Source: Gemmatimonadota bacterium (GTDB lineage Bacteria > Gemmatimonadota > Gemmatimonadetes > Gemmatimonadales > GWC2-71-9). Taken from it: a stretch of 15,304 bases of DNA. The stretch lies in contig JANYAG010000181.1 of the NCBI GenBank assembly GCA_025361465.1, positions 1 through 15,304 of the forward strand, in the 5' to 3' direction. Positions 7,280-15,304 of the stretch are shown here, one piece after another; the first letter of the stretch is position 1; each line of letters opens with the position of its first letter. The translations under genes were made by a program, and so were the position numbers. Below the pieces are notes generated by a model that was not told the origin of the DNA, made no database searches, and worked only from the letters and a program-made list of their open reading frames with translations.

Positions 7280-7786
7280 CTAATTGGCTCGGCGCGGGAC
7301 CTCAGGCCCCGGGCTGGTCTTCTGCGACTCGAGCTGGAGGCCGAGGAAGACCACGACACCAATATTCAGCAGCACGGCGATCAGGGGCTCGAGGCCCGGC
7401 CGGCGAATCATCGCGCGCAATTCGAAGGGGAGGTACATCAGACCGCTGGCAACCCCGAGCCATTCCGCCCAGCGACGGGCGTACCACAGCCCCACGGCCT
7501 CGACGAATCGCACGATCGAGTAGATCAGCGCGCCCAGTGCAAGCAGGCGAAGCCGGGCAGGAGTCGCCTCGGTGGCGACTTTCAGGAAGATTCGTGGATA
7601 GCGGCTGGCCGGATTGAGATGCGCGTGCGCGATCAGGTGCTCGGCGAATAGCTGGACATCCCGGTGAACGAGCAGCAGCAGTCCGGACCCGACGATCAGC
7701 ACGAGCAGCCCCTTGCTCGCTTCAAAGATCGCGGCCAGGCGGAGACCGATCTCCCGGACCGATCGACCTCGACGCCAGAGACTCAT
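7280..7786 (-). CDS. DUF2127-like small membrane protein at the end of the cbb3 operon
   Basis: A 168-residue hydrophobic protein with about four transmembrane segments (near 24-42, 79-98, 100-119 and 132-152). The pattern FEASKGLLVL near the start, RLLALGALIY in the middle and LWYARRWAEWLG recalls the DUF2127 family of uncharacterised bacterial membrane proteins. Its ATG at 7786 overlaps the ccoS stop (ATGA), so it is co-translated with the oxidase assembly genes. A longer reading frame extends upstream to 8008, but that part is a shadow of ccoS and ccoI. A link to oxidase assembly or copper handling is suggested only by position; no metal-binding motif is evident. Function unknown. Confidence 0.8.
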   Translation of the reverse strand: MSLWRRGRSVREIGLRLAAIFEASKGLLVLIVGSGLLLLVHRDVQLFAEHLIAHAHLNPASRYPRIFLKVATEATPARLRLLALGALIYSIVRFVEAVGLWYARRWAEWLGVASGLMYLPFELRAMIRRPGLEPLIAVLLNIGVVVFLGLQLESQKTSPGPEVPRRAN

Positions 7787-7941
7787 GGGCGCTTGGCCGA
7801 GGATTCGTCGTCGTGCAGCATGCGCACGGGCGGCGTGTCGAGGTCGTCGAACTGCCCCCCCCGCGCCGACCATACGTAGGCGACCACGGCGACCAGCACC
7901 ACGATCAGCGCCAGCGGAACCACGATGAACAGCACGCTCAT
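7783..7941 (-). CDS. ccoS: CcoS, cbb3 oxidase maturation protein
   Basis: A 52-residue protein with one N-terminal transmembrane helix (about 3-23), followed by the family signature YVWSARGGQFDDLDTPP and a short charged tail. CcoS is a small inner-membrane protein needed for cofactor insertion into cbb3 oxidase subunit CcoN. The ATG at 7941 overlaps the ccoI stop (ATGA), and its own stop overlaps the ATG of the DUF2127-like gene in the same way. Length and placement directly after ccoI are typical. Confidence 0.95.
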   Translation of the reverse strand: MSVLFIVVPLALIVVLVAVVAYVWSARGGQFDDLDTPPVRMLHDDESSAKRP

Positions 7942-10430
7942 GCCGCCACCTCGACCCGGGAATCTCCAGGCACCGTCTCCGCTGCGCGAGGCGCCGGGGT
8001 GGGATCAAATGTCCTCCCGAACCAGCTGCCCAGCACGACGGTCAGCGAACTGGCCGGCATCATCAACGCCGCGATCATCGGCGAGATCCTGCCGCTCATG
8101 GCGAGCGCCACGCCCACGGCATTGTAACACAAGGCGAAGCCGATGTTGCGATGGATCACCCGCATCGTCCGCGCCGCTCCCTCAACCAGGCGGACCAGTG
8201 GTTCGATGCCGGGCGTCGTGAGGTAGACGTCCGCGGTCGCGAGGCACGCCTCGGCGCCACCGTGCACGCCGATCCCCACGCTCGCCGCGGCGATCGCCGC
8301 GGCATCGTTGACACCGTCTCCCACCATCACCACCGGCTGTCGCGTGGCCCGGGCGCGACCCAGTCGCTCATGCACGAACGCCAGCTTCTGTTCGGGGGTG
8401 GCAGACCCGACGGTCGCATCCGCGGCAAAACCCAGTGTCTGGCCAACCGCCGCCGCCACCTGAGGATCATCGCCGGACAGCAGGGTGGTTCGCCAGCCGC
8501 GGCGGCGGAGCGCTGCCAGTGCTGAACCGGCGTCGGTGCGCACGCGATCACCGATGCCCGCGACGGCCACCACGGCGCCATCGACCGCCACCAGCACCGG
8601 AGTCAGTGGTTGCCCTGCCAGGTGCGCGAGCAGGGGTTCGCCACCGTGCGCGTGTTGTGCCACGAGGCGCGGCGAACCAACCACCACGAAATGCCCGGTG
8701 ACCGTGCCGGAGATGCCGGCGCCGACATGATGACTGACTCCACTCGGGTCCGGTGCGACGAGTCCGGGCCAGGCGCGCCGAAATCCGTCGGCGATCGGAT
8801 GCGACGAGCCGGCTTCGAGCGCGAGCACCAGCGGCTTGACGGAGTCATCCCCACGCCAGGTCACCAGCGCCGTTCGCCCCTCGGTCAGCGTCCCTGTCTT
8901 GTCGAGGACCAGGTCACCGGCGCGGACGAGCGATTCGAGGGCATCACCGCCCTTGATGAAGATCCCGGCGCGAGCGGCCCGGCCGATGGCGACCGTTACG
9001 GCCAGCGGCGTGGCCAGCGCCAGCGCACAGGGACAGGTCACGATCAGCAGGGCGATCGCGTGGTCCCATGCGCTGGCTTCGTTGCGGGGATACCAGAGCA
9101 GGAAGGTGATCACCGCCAGCAGGAGGACGACCGCCACGAACCATCCGGACATCCGGTTCGCAAACGCGACGACCGGGGCACGCCGCTGGGCGCTTTCCTC
9201 GACCTGCCTGAGCATCCGGGCCAACCGGCTGGTCTCGCCCGATTCCTCGACCACCACGCGCACCGGAGCCGTCACATTCAACGTGCCAGCGAAGACCGGA
9301 TCGCCGCGTGACGCAGAGACCGGCCGCGACTCGCCCGTCAGCAGCGCCGCATTGATGGCCGTCTCTCCCGCGGCGATGTGACCGTCGGCCGGGAAGCTCT
9401 CCCCGGCGCGAACCACCACTTCCATTCCGGGCAGCAGGGCGACGGCGGGAAGTTCCCGCTCGCTGCCATCGGCATCGATGACGCGCGCCGTGGTGGGGGC
9501 GAGGGAATAGAGCAGCTCGGCGGCATCCGCCGCGGCCCGCTGGCCGCGCTGTTGCAGGAAGCGGCCGGTGAGGAGCAGGAAGATCAGGATGCAGACGCCG
9601 TCGAAATAGATCGGCCCGCTGTTGGTGATGGTGTTGATCGCTCCGCGCGTGACACCGGCGCCAAGCGCCAGCGCGATCGGCAGGTCCATGTGCAGCGTGC
9701 GCGTGCGCAGCGCCGCCCATGCCCCGGTGAAGAAGACGCGGCCCGGATAGAGCACTGCCGGGAGGGTGAGGCCCAGGCTCATCCAGCGGAAGAGGCGGGC
9801 ATAGCTGCCTTCCATCCCGCTGAACTCGCCGGAGTAGAGCGCCAGCGCCGCCAGCATGACGTTGCCGGCGATCGCGCCCGCCACGCCGATGCGGGTGAGC
9901 ATGGCGCGGTCCTCGCGCCGGCGCATCGCGTCGCGCGCCACCCCGCGGAAGGGGTGCGGCGAATAGCCCAGCCGGTCGAGGGTGCGGGCAACGTGCGACA
10001 ACGGCACCGCGGCAGCATCCCACTCGATCCGGGCCAGCGACCGTCGAATGTCGAGTTCAGCCCGCGCAACACCGGGCAGCAGCAGGGGTACACGCTCCAC
10101 CAGCCAGACGCAGCTGGCACAGTGGACGCCCTCGAGGTACAGCTCGGTGCGGGACAGCCCCGCCCCGGCCGGCTGCACGTACAGTTCACCGAAGGCGGAA
10201 TGGTCGAATTCCTCGAACGTCCTGCCGCTGCTCCGCACTGCCGCTTCGCGGCGTTCCCGGAAATCGTAGTACTGTGACAGGCCGTTGGACTGCAGGATGT
10301 CGTAGACGGTGCGACAGCCGGCACAGCAGAACTGCGGACCATCGCCCTCGCTGACCAGCGCCGGCGGCACGGCGAGTCCGCAGTGCGTGCAGGAAGTCCC
10401 GATGACCGGAGCAGTGGACGCGGCAGGCAT
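7938..10430 (-). CDS. ccoI: CcoI/FixI copper-transporting P1B-type ATPase
   Basis: An 830-residue P-type ATPase that supplies copper for the CuB site of cbb3 oxidase. An N-terminal Cys-rich segment typical of CcoI/FixI has C14/C17 and C35/C36/C39. An HMA-like metal-binding domain carries CASC at 104-107. The actuator TGES is at 365-368, the ion-path CPC at 466-468, the phosphorylated Asp in DKTGT at 510-514, the nucleotide-domain HP at 544-545, and the hinge GDGVND at 704-709. All residues needed for activity are present. I chose the ATG at 10430, 4 bp after the preceding stop; the frame is open to 10580, but those extra residues overlap the upstream gene and do not fit the family. The stop overlaps ccoS. 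Copper as the substrate follows from CPC and context. Confidence 0.96.
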   Translation of the reverse strand: MPAASTAPVIGTSCTHCGLAVPPALVSEGDGPQFCCAGCRTVYDILQSNGLSQYYDFRERREAAVRSSGRTFEEFDHSAFGELYVQPAGAGLSRTELYLEGVHCASCVWLVERVPLLLPGVARAELDIRRSLARIEWDAAAVPLSHVARTLDRLGYSPHPFRGVARDAMRRREDRAMLTRIGVAGAIAGNVMLAALALYSGEFSGMEGSYARLFRWMSLGLTLPAVLYPGRVFFTGAWAALRTRTLHMDLPIALALGAGVTRGAINTITNSGPIYFDGVCILIFLLLTGRFLQQRGQRAAADAAELLYSLAPTTARVIDADGSERELPAVALLPGMEVVVRAGESFPADGHIAAGETAINAALLTGESRPVSASRGDPVFAGTLNVTAPVRVVVEESGETSRLARMLRQVEESAQRRAPVVAFANRMSGWFVAVVLLLAVITFLLWYPRNEASAWDHAIALLIVTCPCALALATPLAVTVAIGRAARAGIFIKGGDALESLVRAGDLVLDKTGTLTEGRTALVTWRGDDSVKPLVLALEAGSSHPIADGFRRAWPGLVAPDPSGVSHHVGAGISGTVTGHFVVVGSPRLVAQHAHGGEPLLAHLAGQPLTPVLVAVDGAVVAVAGIGDRVRTDAGSALAALRRRGWRTTLLSGDDPQVAAAVGQTLGFAADATVGSATPEQKLAFVHERLGRARATRQPVVMVGDGVNDAAAIAAASVGIGVHGGAEACLATADVYLTTPGIEPLVRLVEGAARTMRVIHRNIGFALCYNAVGVALAMSGRISPMIAALMMPASSLTVVLGSWFGRTFDPTPAPRAAETVPGDSRVEVAA

Positions 10431-10434
10431 GGAT

Positions 10435-11193
10435 TCAGTGGGAATGCTGGGGAACAGCAGCCGCCGGGACGCCAGCCACCGGAATGGACGGGGTGAGCTC
10501 ATGCAGCCACTGCATTCGCGGGACCACGCCGAAGTGATTGGCGATCGAGAAGAGGCCCAGCACGACGATCGTCGCGGCACTCACCAGGGGAAGACGCGCA
10601 CGCAACGGCCCGAAGAACGCCCGGGCGCCGTATCCGACGGCGAGCATCATCGGCAGGGTTCCCGCCCAGAAGACCAGCATCACCAACGCGCCGCGCAGCG
10701 GCGATCCCGCACCGCCGGCCGTGACGACAAAGGCATAGAGCCAACCGCAGGGCAGCAACGTCGTCACCAGGCCGGTGGCGGCCGCGCGAATCACCGGCGG
10801 CTGGTTGCGCACACGCTGCAGCGCGGCACCCATTGCGCGCTGCCAGGGAGCGGGAACACCGGGCCCTGGAATCCGGACGCCGCGTGCGGCCAGGACCGCG
10901 CCGGCGCCCCAGGCGACCATCAGCACGCCGGCGACCACGGCGGCGATCTTCCCCACCCCGGCCATCATCCCGGCCCGATCGAGGATCCCGCCGAGTGCGC
11001 CGGCGATCAGGCCAAGCACAACATAGGAGATCAGCCGACCGAGGTTGTACGCCGCGTGGCTCGGTGTCGCATGCCGCCACGATGCCGACGACGCGCCGCT
11101 CGTGGCGTAGAAACAGACAAAGGCCCCGCACATCGCGGCGCAATGCACGCTACCGAGCAGCGAGGCGACGAGGACCGCGAGGACGAGGGTCAT
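10435..11193 (-). CDS. TauE/SafE-family (COG2836-like) membrane protein of the cbb3 cluster
   Basis: A 252-residue protein with about six transmembrane segments, of the sulfite exporter TauE/SafE type (UreH/DsbD-like) often found between fixH and ccoI. The N-terminal helix has the signature GSVHCAAMCG (H17, C18, M21, C22) and the central one LLPCGWLY (C149). These Cys, His and Met residues within the membrane suggest metal or thiol chemistry, perhaps copper passage or redox, but no sulfite transport is implied. The C-terminus is loose and ends in His residues. Its ATG overlaps the fixH stop by one base (TGATG), and its stop is 4 bp before ccoI. The family call is firm; the biochemical role is not established. 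Confidence 0.88.
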   Translation of the reverse strand: MTLVLAVLVASLLGSVHCAAMCGAFVCFYATSGASSASWRHATPSHAAYNLGRLISYVVLGLIAGALGGILDRAGMMAGVGKIAAVVAGVLMVAWGAGAVLAARGVRIPGPGVPAPWQRAMGAALQRVRNQPPVIRAAATGLVTTLLPCGWLYAFVVTAGGAGSPLRGALVMLVFWAGTLPMMLAVGYGARAFFGPLRARLPLVSAATIVVLGLFSIANHFGVVPRMQWLHELTPSIPVAGVPAAAVPQHSH

Positions 11194-11765
11194 CAGGGCC
11201 CCGCGGGGCGCGGCGCGGGTTTCCCCGTCGCCGCGGGCGCATCACCAGGGCGGGCGCTGACTGGCAGCGCCGCGCCGGACGTCGACACATCGAGCCGCAG
11301 GTCGGCGGTGAAGCGGTCACTCCCCCGCGTCGCCACGACGCGCAGTTCCCAGAGGCCGGGGCGCGCCATCGGGAGTGCGGTGACGTAGGTGCTGTCGCCG
11401 GCCGCGGTCAGGGTGGCGTGCACCACTTCATCCGCGTGGGCGACCTGCATCGCCTCGACCTGAAGCGTCGCGCCCACCACGGCATCGCCGTGGGCATCGT
11501 GCAGGCGAAGCGTGAGTGGCGCTTCACGCCCGGGGGTGATCGCGCCGAGCGAGGACTCCAGCGTCCACCCCAAGGCTGTGTTGCGGTGCGACTGTGCCAT
11601 GGTCGAGTCCCAGGCGACAGCCTTCTGGTAATACTCCGGCTCGATCGCCGCGTGGGGATCGTCCGCCGCCACCCGCATCATCACGAACCCCACGGCGACA
11701 TCAATCACCAGCACGGCAATGATCGCCGTGGGCCAGATGCGATCCTTCCGGATGAGCGGACTCAC
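11193..11765 (-). CDS. fixH: FixH/CcoH, cbb3 oxidase assembly protein
   Basis: A 190-residue membrane-anchored protein. One transmembrane helix (about 13-31) is followed by the hallmark EPEYYQKAVAWD (42-53) and a beta-rich periplasmic domain; the last 35 residues are a Pro/Ala-rich tail. FixH/CcoH associates with the cbb3 oxidase during assembly, together with the CcoI copper pump. The GTG start at 11765 overlaps the ccoG stop (GTGA), and the stop overlaps the next ATG by one base, which indicates translational coupling. The Pro/Ala tail is longer than I expect for the family and probably disordered. Confidence 0.92.
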   Translation of the reverse strand: MSPLIRKDRIWPTAIIAVLVIDVAVGFVMMRVAADDPHAAIEPEYYQKAVAWDSTMAQSHRNTALGWTLESSLGAITPGREAPLTLRLHDAHGDAVVGATLQVEAMQVAHADEVVHATLTAAGDSTYVTALPMARPGLWELRVVATRGSDRFTADLRLDVSTSGAALPVSARPGDAPAATGKPAPRPAGP

Positions 11766-13162
11766 GGCGTCGCCCCATTCCGGCCGGAGGGCCCGAGCAG
11801 GTTGAAGGGGAAGTCCCCGGTGAAGTCGTCGCCGTCGGTGATGTGGACCGTGATGTTGTGCTGCCCGTCCGGAAACGCCGATCGCGGCAGCACCACGAAC
11901 ACGCTGGTCGTGCGCTGCGCCCCGGCCGGCACCGCGAGCGGACTCTCCGGTGCAATCACCCGGCCCCCGTCAACGCCAAGCACCATGATGACATAGCGGT
12001 GATCGGTGCGCGAGCGATTGGCGATCTTGACACGCACCTGGTTGGTCACCGAGCTGTCGGCCTCCAGCATGAACGGTACCGAGCCCGAGCGCAGGATCGT
12101 GATGTCGGCCGCCTCCCTGGTCTCCAGGGCAAACAGGAATCCCCCGAAGAAGAGGGTGAACGCCGCCGGATACACCACCACCCGGGGCCGCAACAGCTGC
12201 TTCGGCCGCCCCGCGAGCGTGTCGCGGGAGGCGTAGCGAATCAGTCCGGTCGGCTGGCCCACCTTGGCCATGATGGCGTCGCACGCGTCCATGCACTGGG
12301 TGCAGTGGATACACTCCATCTGCAGTCCGTCGCGGATGTCGATCCCGGTGGGACAGGTCAGCACGCAGGCGCCACACTCGATGCAATCGCCGGCACCCGC
12401 CGCCCGATTGGCCATGCCGCGCATCCGTGGTTCGCCACGGGTGAAATCGTAGGCGACAATCGTCGACTGGCTGTCGAGCAGCGCCGACTGCCAGCGGCCG
12501 TACGGGCAGGCGATCAGGCAGGTCTGCTCCCGGAACCAGGCGAAGTCGAGGAAGATCAGCGTGGTCGTGACCGCCATCACGATGAACGGCGTCGGGTGCT
12601 GGTATGGCGACAGCCGCACCCATTGTTCCAGGGCGCGCACGCCGACGAAGTAGGCCAGGAAGGTGTGCGCCAGGAACAGCGACAGCACCAGGTAGACGGC
12701 ATACTTCAGCAGCCGCCGGGGGTGGAACCGCTTCCTGTCGCGATCGAGCAGCGCCGAGCCGCTCCTTCCCCCCTCGAGCAGACGCTCGAACGGCCGGAAG
12801 AGGAACTCCATGTAGACAGTCTGGGGACAAGCCCAGCCGCACCACACCCGCCCGAAGAGCGCCGAGAAGAGGAAGATCGCAATCAGGCAGCTCCCCAGCA
12901 GCAGCATCAGGAGCAGCGTATCAGTGGGGATGAAGGTCGTCCCCAGGATCGTGAACTGACGGCGCGGGATGTCGAGCAGCACCGCTGGCAGGCCGCGGAC
13001 GGTGATCTGCGGAATGGCGAAAAACACCACCATCAGCAGATAGGCCACGATGCGTCGGCGCCGCCACCAGGGACCGATGGCCGGCTTGGGGCGAATCCAG
13101 TTGCGCGACCCGTCGACGTTCAACGTCGGCAGGACCCGCTCGGAGACGGCCGGCGCGCTCAC
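11762..13162 (-). CDS. ccoG: CcoG (FixG/RdxA-type), membrane iron-sulfur protein for cbb3 assembly
   Basis: A 466-residue protein with about five transmembrane segments and two [4Fe-4S] sites: C260, C263, C266, C270 and C284, C287, C290, C294. The membrane part shows the family motifs WCGWACPQTVYMEF (C108, C112) and TCLIACPYGRWQSA (C215, C219). The C-terminal 110 residues form an Ig-like periplasmic domain. CcoG is reported to act as a cupric reductase that supplies Cu(I) for the oxidase copper centre. The GTG start at 13162 overlaps the ccoP stop and the stop overlaps the fixH GTG, so ccoP, ccoG and fixH form a chain of GTGA junctions. Length and all metal ligands are normal. Confidence 0.96.
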   Translation of the reverse strand: MSAPAVSERVLPTLNVDGSRNWIRPKPAIGPWWRRRRIVAYLLMVVFFAIPQITVRGLPAVLLDIPRRQFTILGTTFIPTDTLLLMLLLGSCLIAIFLFSALFGRVWCGWACPQTVYMEFLFRPFERLLEGGRSGSALLDRDRKRFHPRRLLKYAVYLVLSLFLAHTFLAYFVGVRALEQWVRLSPYQHPTPFIVMAVTTTLIFLDFAWFREQTCLIACPYGRWQSALLDSQSTIVAYDFTRGEPRMRGMANRAAGAGDCIECGACVLTCPTGIDIRDGLQMECIHCTQCMDACDAIMAKVGQPTGLIRYASRDTLAGRPKQLLRPRVVVYPAAFTLFFGGFLFALETREAADITILRSGSVPFMLEADSSVTNQVRVKIANRSRTDHRYVIMVLGVDGGRVIAPESPLAVPAGAQRTTSVFVVLPRSAFPDGQHNITVHITDGDDFTGDFPFNLLGPSGRNGATP

Positions 13163-13719
13163 CGTGGAACCAGCTGTCCTTCTGGCGCCTTCGGTTTGGC
13201 TGGCGTGGTGCCGTGCAGCGTCCAGACGTACGCCACCACTTCTTCCACTTCCTTCGGCTTGAGGATCTTGCCCCAGGTCGGCATCCCCTTGGCGAGAACG
13301 CCCGCCGTCACCGTGGCGCCGATTTCCTCAATCTTGCCGCCGTGGATCCAGTAGTCGTCGGTGAGGTTGGGGCCGATGATCCCACCGCCATCGGGGCCAT
13401 GACAGGCGGTGCAGTTCTTCGTGAAGATCGCCTTCCCCTCCTTCACCTCGTCGGCGTTGGCGACGGCGGCGAGCAGTGCGGCCGGATCGGGCGCCTTGAC
13501 CGCCGGATGCGCCGCGCGGAACTCGGCCATCTCCCGTTCATAGGCTGCGATCCGCCCGGCCCCCACGCCGATACCGCCGAGATTGAGGGCGTACGCCACC
13601 GCGAAGATGATCGTCGCCCAGAAGGTGATCACCCACCACCGCGGCATCGGGTTGTCGTACTCCTGGATGCCGTCGTAGGAATGTTCCAGCAGTTGGTCCT
13701 TCGGCTTCTCGTCGGCCAT
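13159..13719 (-). CDS. ccoP: CcoP, single-haem cytochrome c subunit of cbb3 oxidase
   Basis: A 186-residue subunit. The N-terminus has the CcoP signature YDGIQEYDNPMPRWW, followed by one transmembrane helix (29-47) and one cytochrome c domain with CTACH (C103, C106, H107) and a probable axial Met in KGMPTWG (M146). The proteobacterial CcoP usually has two haem c domains and is around 300 residues, so this is a compact, one-haem form; the motif TDDYWIHGG and the PKAPEGQL end resemble the single-haem CcoP of Bacteroidota as I recall them. It receives electrons from soluble or membrane cytochromes and passes them to CcoO. The ATG at 13719 lies 3 bp after ccoQ; the stop overlaps ccoG. Confidence 0.95.
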   Translation of the reverse strand: MADEKPKDQLLEHSYDGIQEYDNPMPRWWVITFWATIIFAVAYALNLGGIGVGAGRIAAYEREMAEFRAAHPAVKAPDPAALLAAVANADEVKEGKAIFTKNCTACHGPDGGGIIGPNLTDDYWIHGGKIEEIGATVTAGVLAKGMPTWGKILKPKEVEEVVAYVWTLHGTTPAKPKAPEGQLVPR

Positions 13720-13722
13720 CGA

Positions 13723-13913
13723 TCAGTCCTCGCCCTTGCGCGGCTGCTGGGGGTGCACATCGTCGAGCGGCATCTGGGCGGCGCTCTTCCACCGCACGGT
13801 GTTCGCGCGGCGAAGGACCCACCACACGATGCCGAGGAACGCAAGCATGAACAGGACCAGCGCCACCTCGGCGTAGATCGAGAGGCCGGCGTTGGCCATG
13901 ATGTCGGAGAGCT

Positions 13914-13917
<4 letters not shown>
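13723..13917 (-). CDS. ccoQ: CcoQ-like small membrane subunit of cbb3 oxidase
   Basis: A 64-residue protein with one transmembrane helix (about 15-36), then a short polar tail containing MPLDDVHPQQP. Size, topology and position between ccoO and ccoP identify it as CcoQ, which stabilises the association of CcoP with the catalytic core. The GTG start at 13917 overlaps the ccoNO stop (GTGA) and is preceded by GGAGGG at 5 bases spacing, a strong ribosome-binding site that decides the start. Confidence 0.88.

Positions 13918-15304
<1,387 letters not shown>

Noticed and set aside
7264..7281. GGGG...CCCC hairpin just after the DUF2127-like stop as a terminator
   Set aside because: The stem is only four pairs with a 10-base loop and no T-run follows, so it is not convincing.
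7787..8008. Extension of the DUF2127-like frame to 8008
   Set aside because: The added stretch is Arg-rich and is the out-of-frame shadow of ccoS and the end of ccoI.
10431..10580. Extension of the ccoI frame upstream to 10580
   Set aside because: The extra 50 residues overlap the TauE/SafE gene and do not look like a CcoI N-terminus; the ATG at 10430 gives the expected Cys-rich start.

Overview
The window is GC-rich and every gene I can support lies on the minus strand, so the window is read from its right edge to its left. It looks like part of a Gram-negative aerobic or microaerobic bacterium that makes many c-type cytochromes. A CcoN-CcoO fusion together with a CcoP carrying a single haem c is, as I recall, typical of the Bacteroidota/Gemmatimonadota (FCB) group. 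The high GC content makes Gemmatimonadota my best guess, but no ribosomal or other marker gene confirms this.

Right part (15304 to 7280): a tightly packed cbb3-type cytochrome c oxidase operon in the order ccoNO (5' end cut by the window edge), ccoQ, ccoP, ccoG, fixH/ccoH, a TauE/SafE-family membrane protein, ccoI copper ATPase, ccoS, and a small DUF2127-like membrane protein. Neighbouring genes overlap by 1 or 4 bases or lie within a few bases of each other, often with GTGA or ATGA stop/start overlaps. The first three genes form the oxidase; the following ones supply copper and assembly functions.

Middle (6878 to 7279): about 400 bases with no convincing gene and a more AT-rich core. It holds a short direct repeat and a short inverted repeat. 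It is the likely leader/promoter region of the left operon.

Left part (6877 to 1): a four-gene operon whose products look like a transmembrane electron-transfer chain. They are a five-helix diheme cytochrome b, a membrane-anchored zinc-ribbon/ferredoxin/FAD-NAD(P) oxidoreductase, an exported cytochrome with 23 CXXCH motifs, and a second exported cytochrome with at least 31 CXXCH motifs. The last runs off the left edge. Most of it is a 73-residue, three-haem, threonine-rich tandem repeat, nearly identical at the DNA level in its C-terminal copies. This module is the most unusual part of the window: 54 haem c sites in two adjacent genes, next to the machinery that could feed electrons into them. 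Direction of electron flow, partner and cellular location are inferred, not shown.
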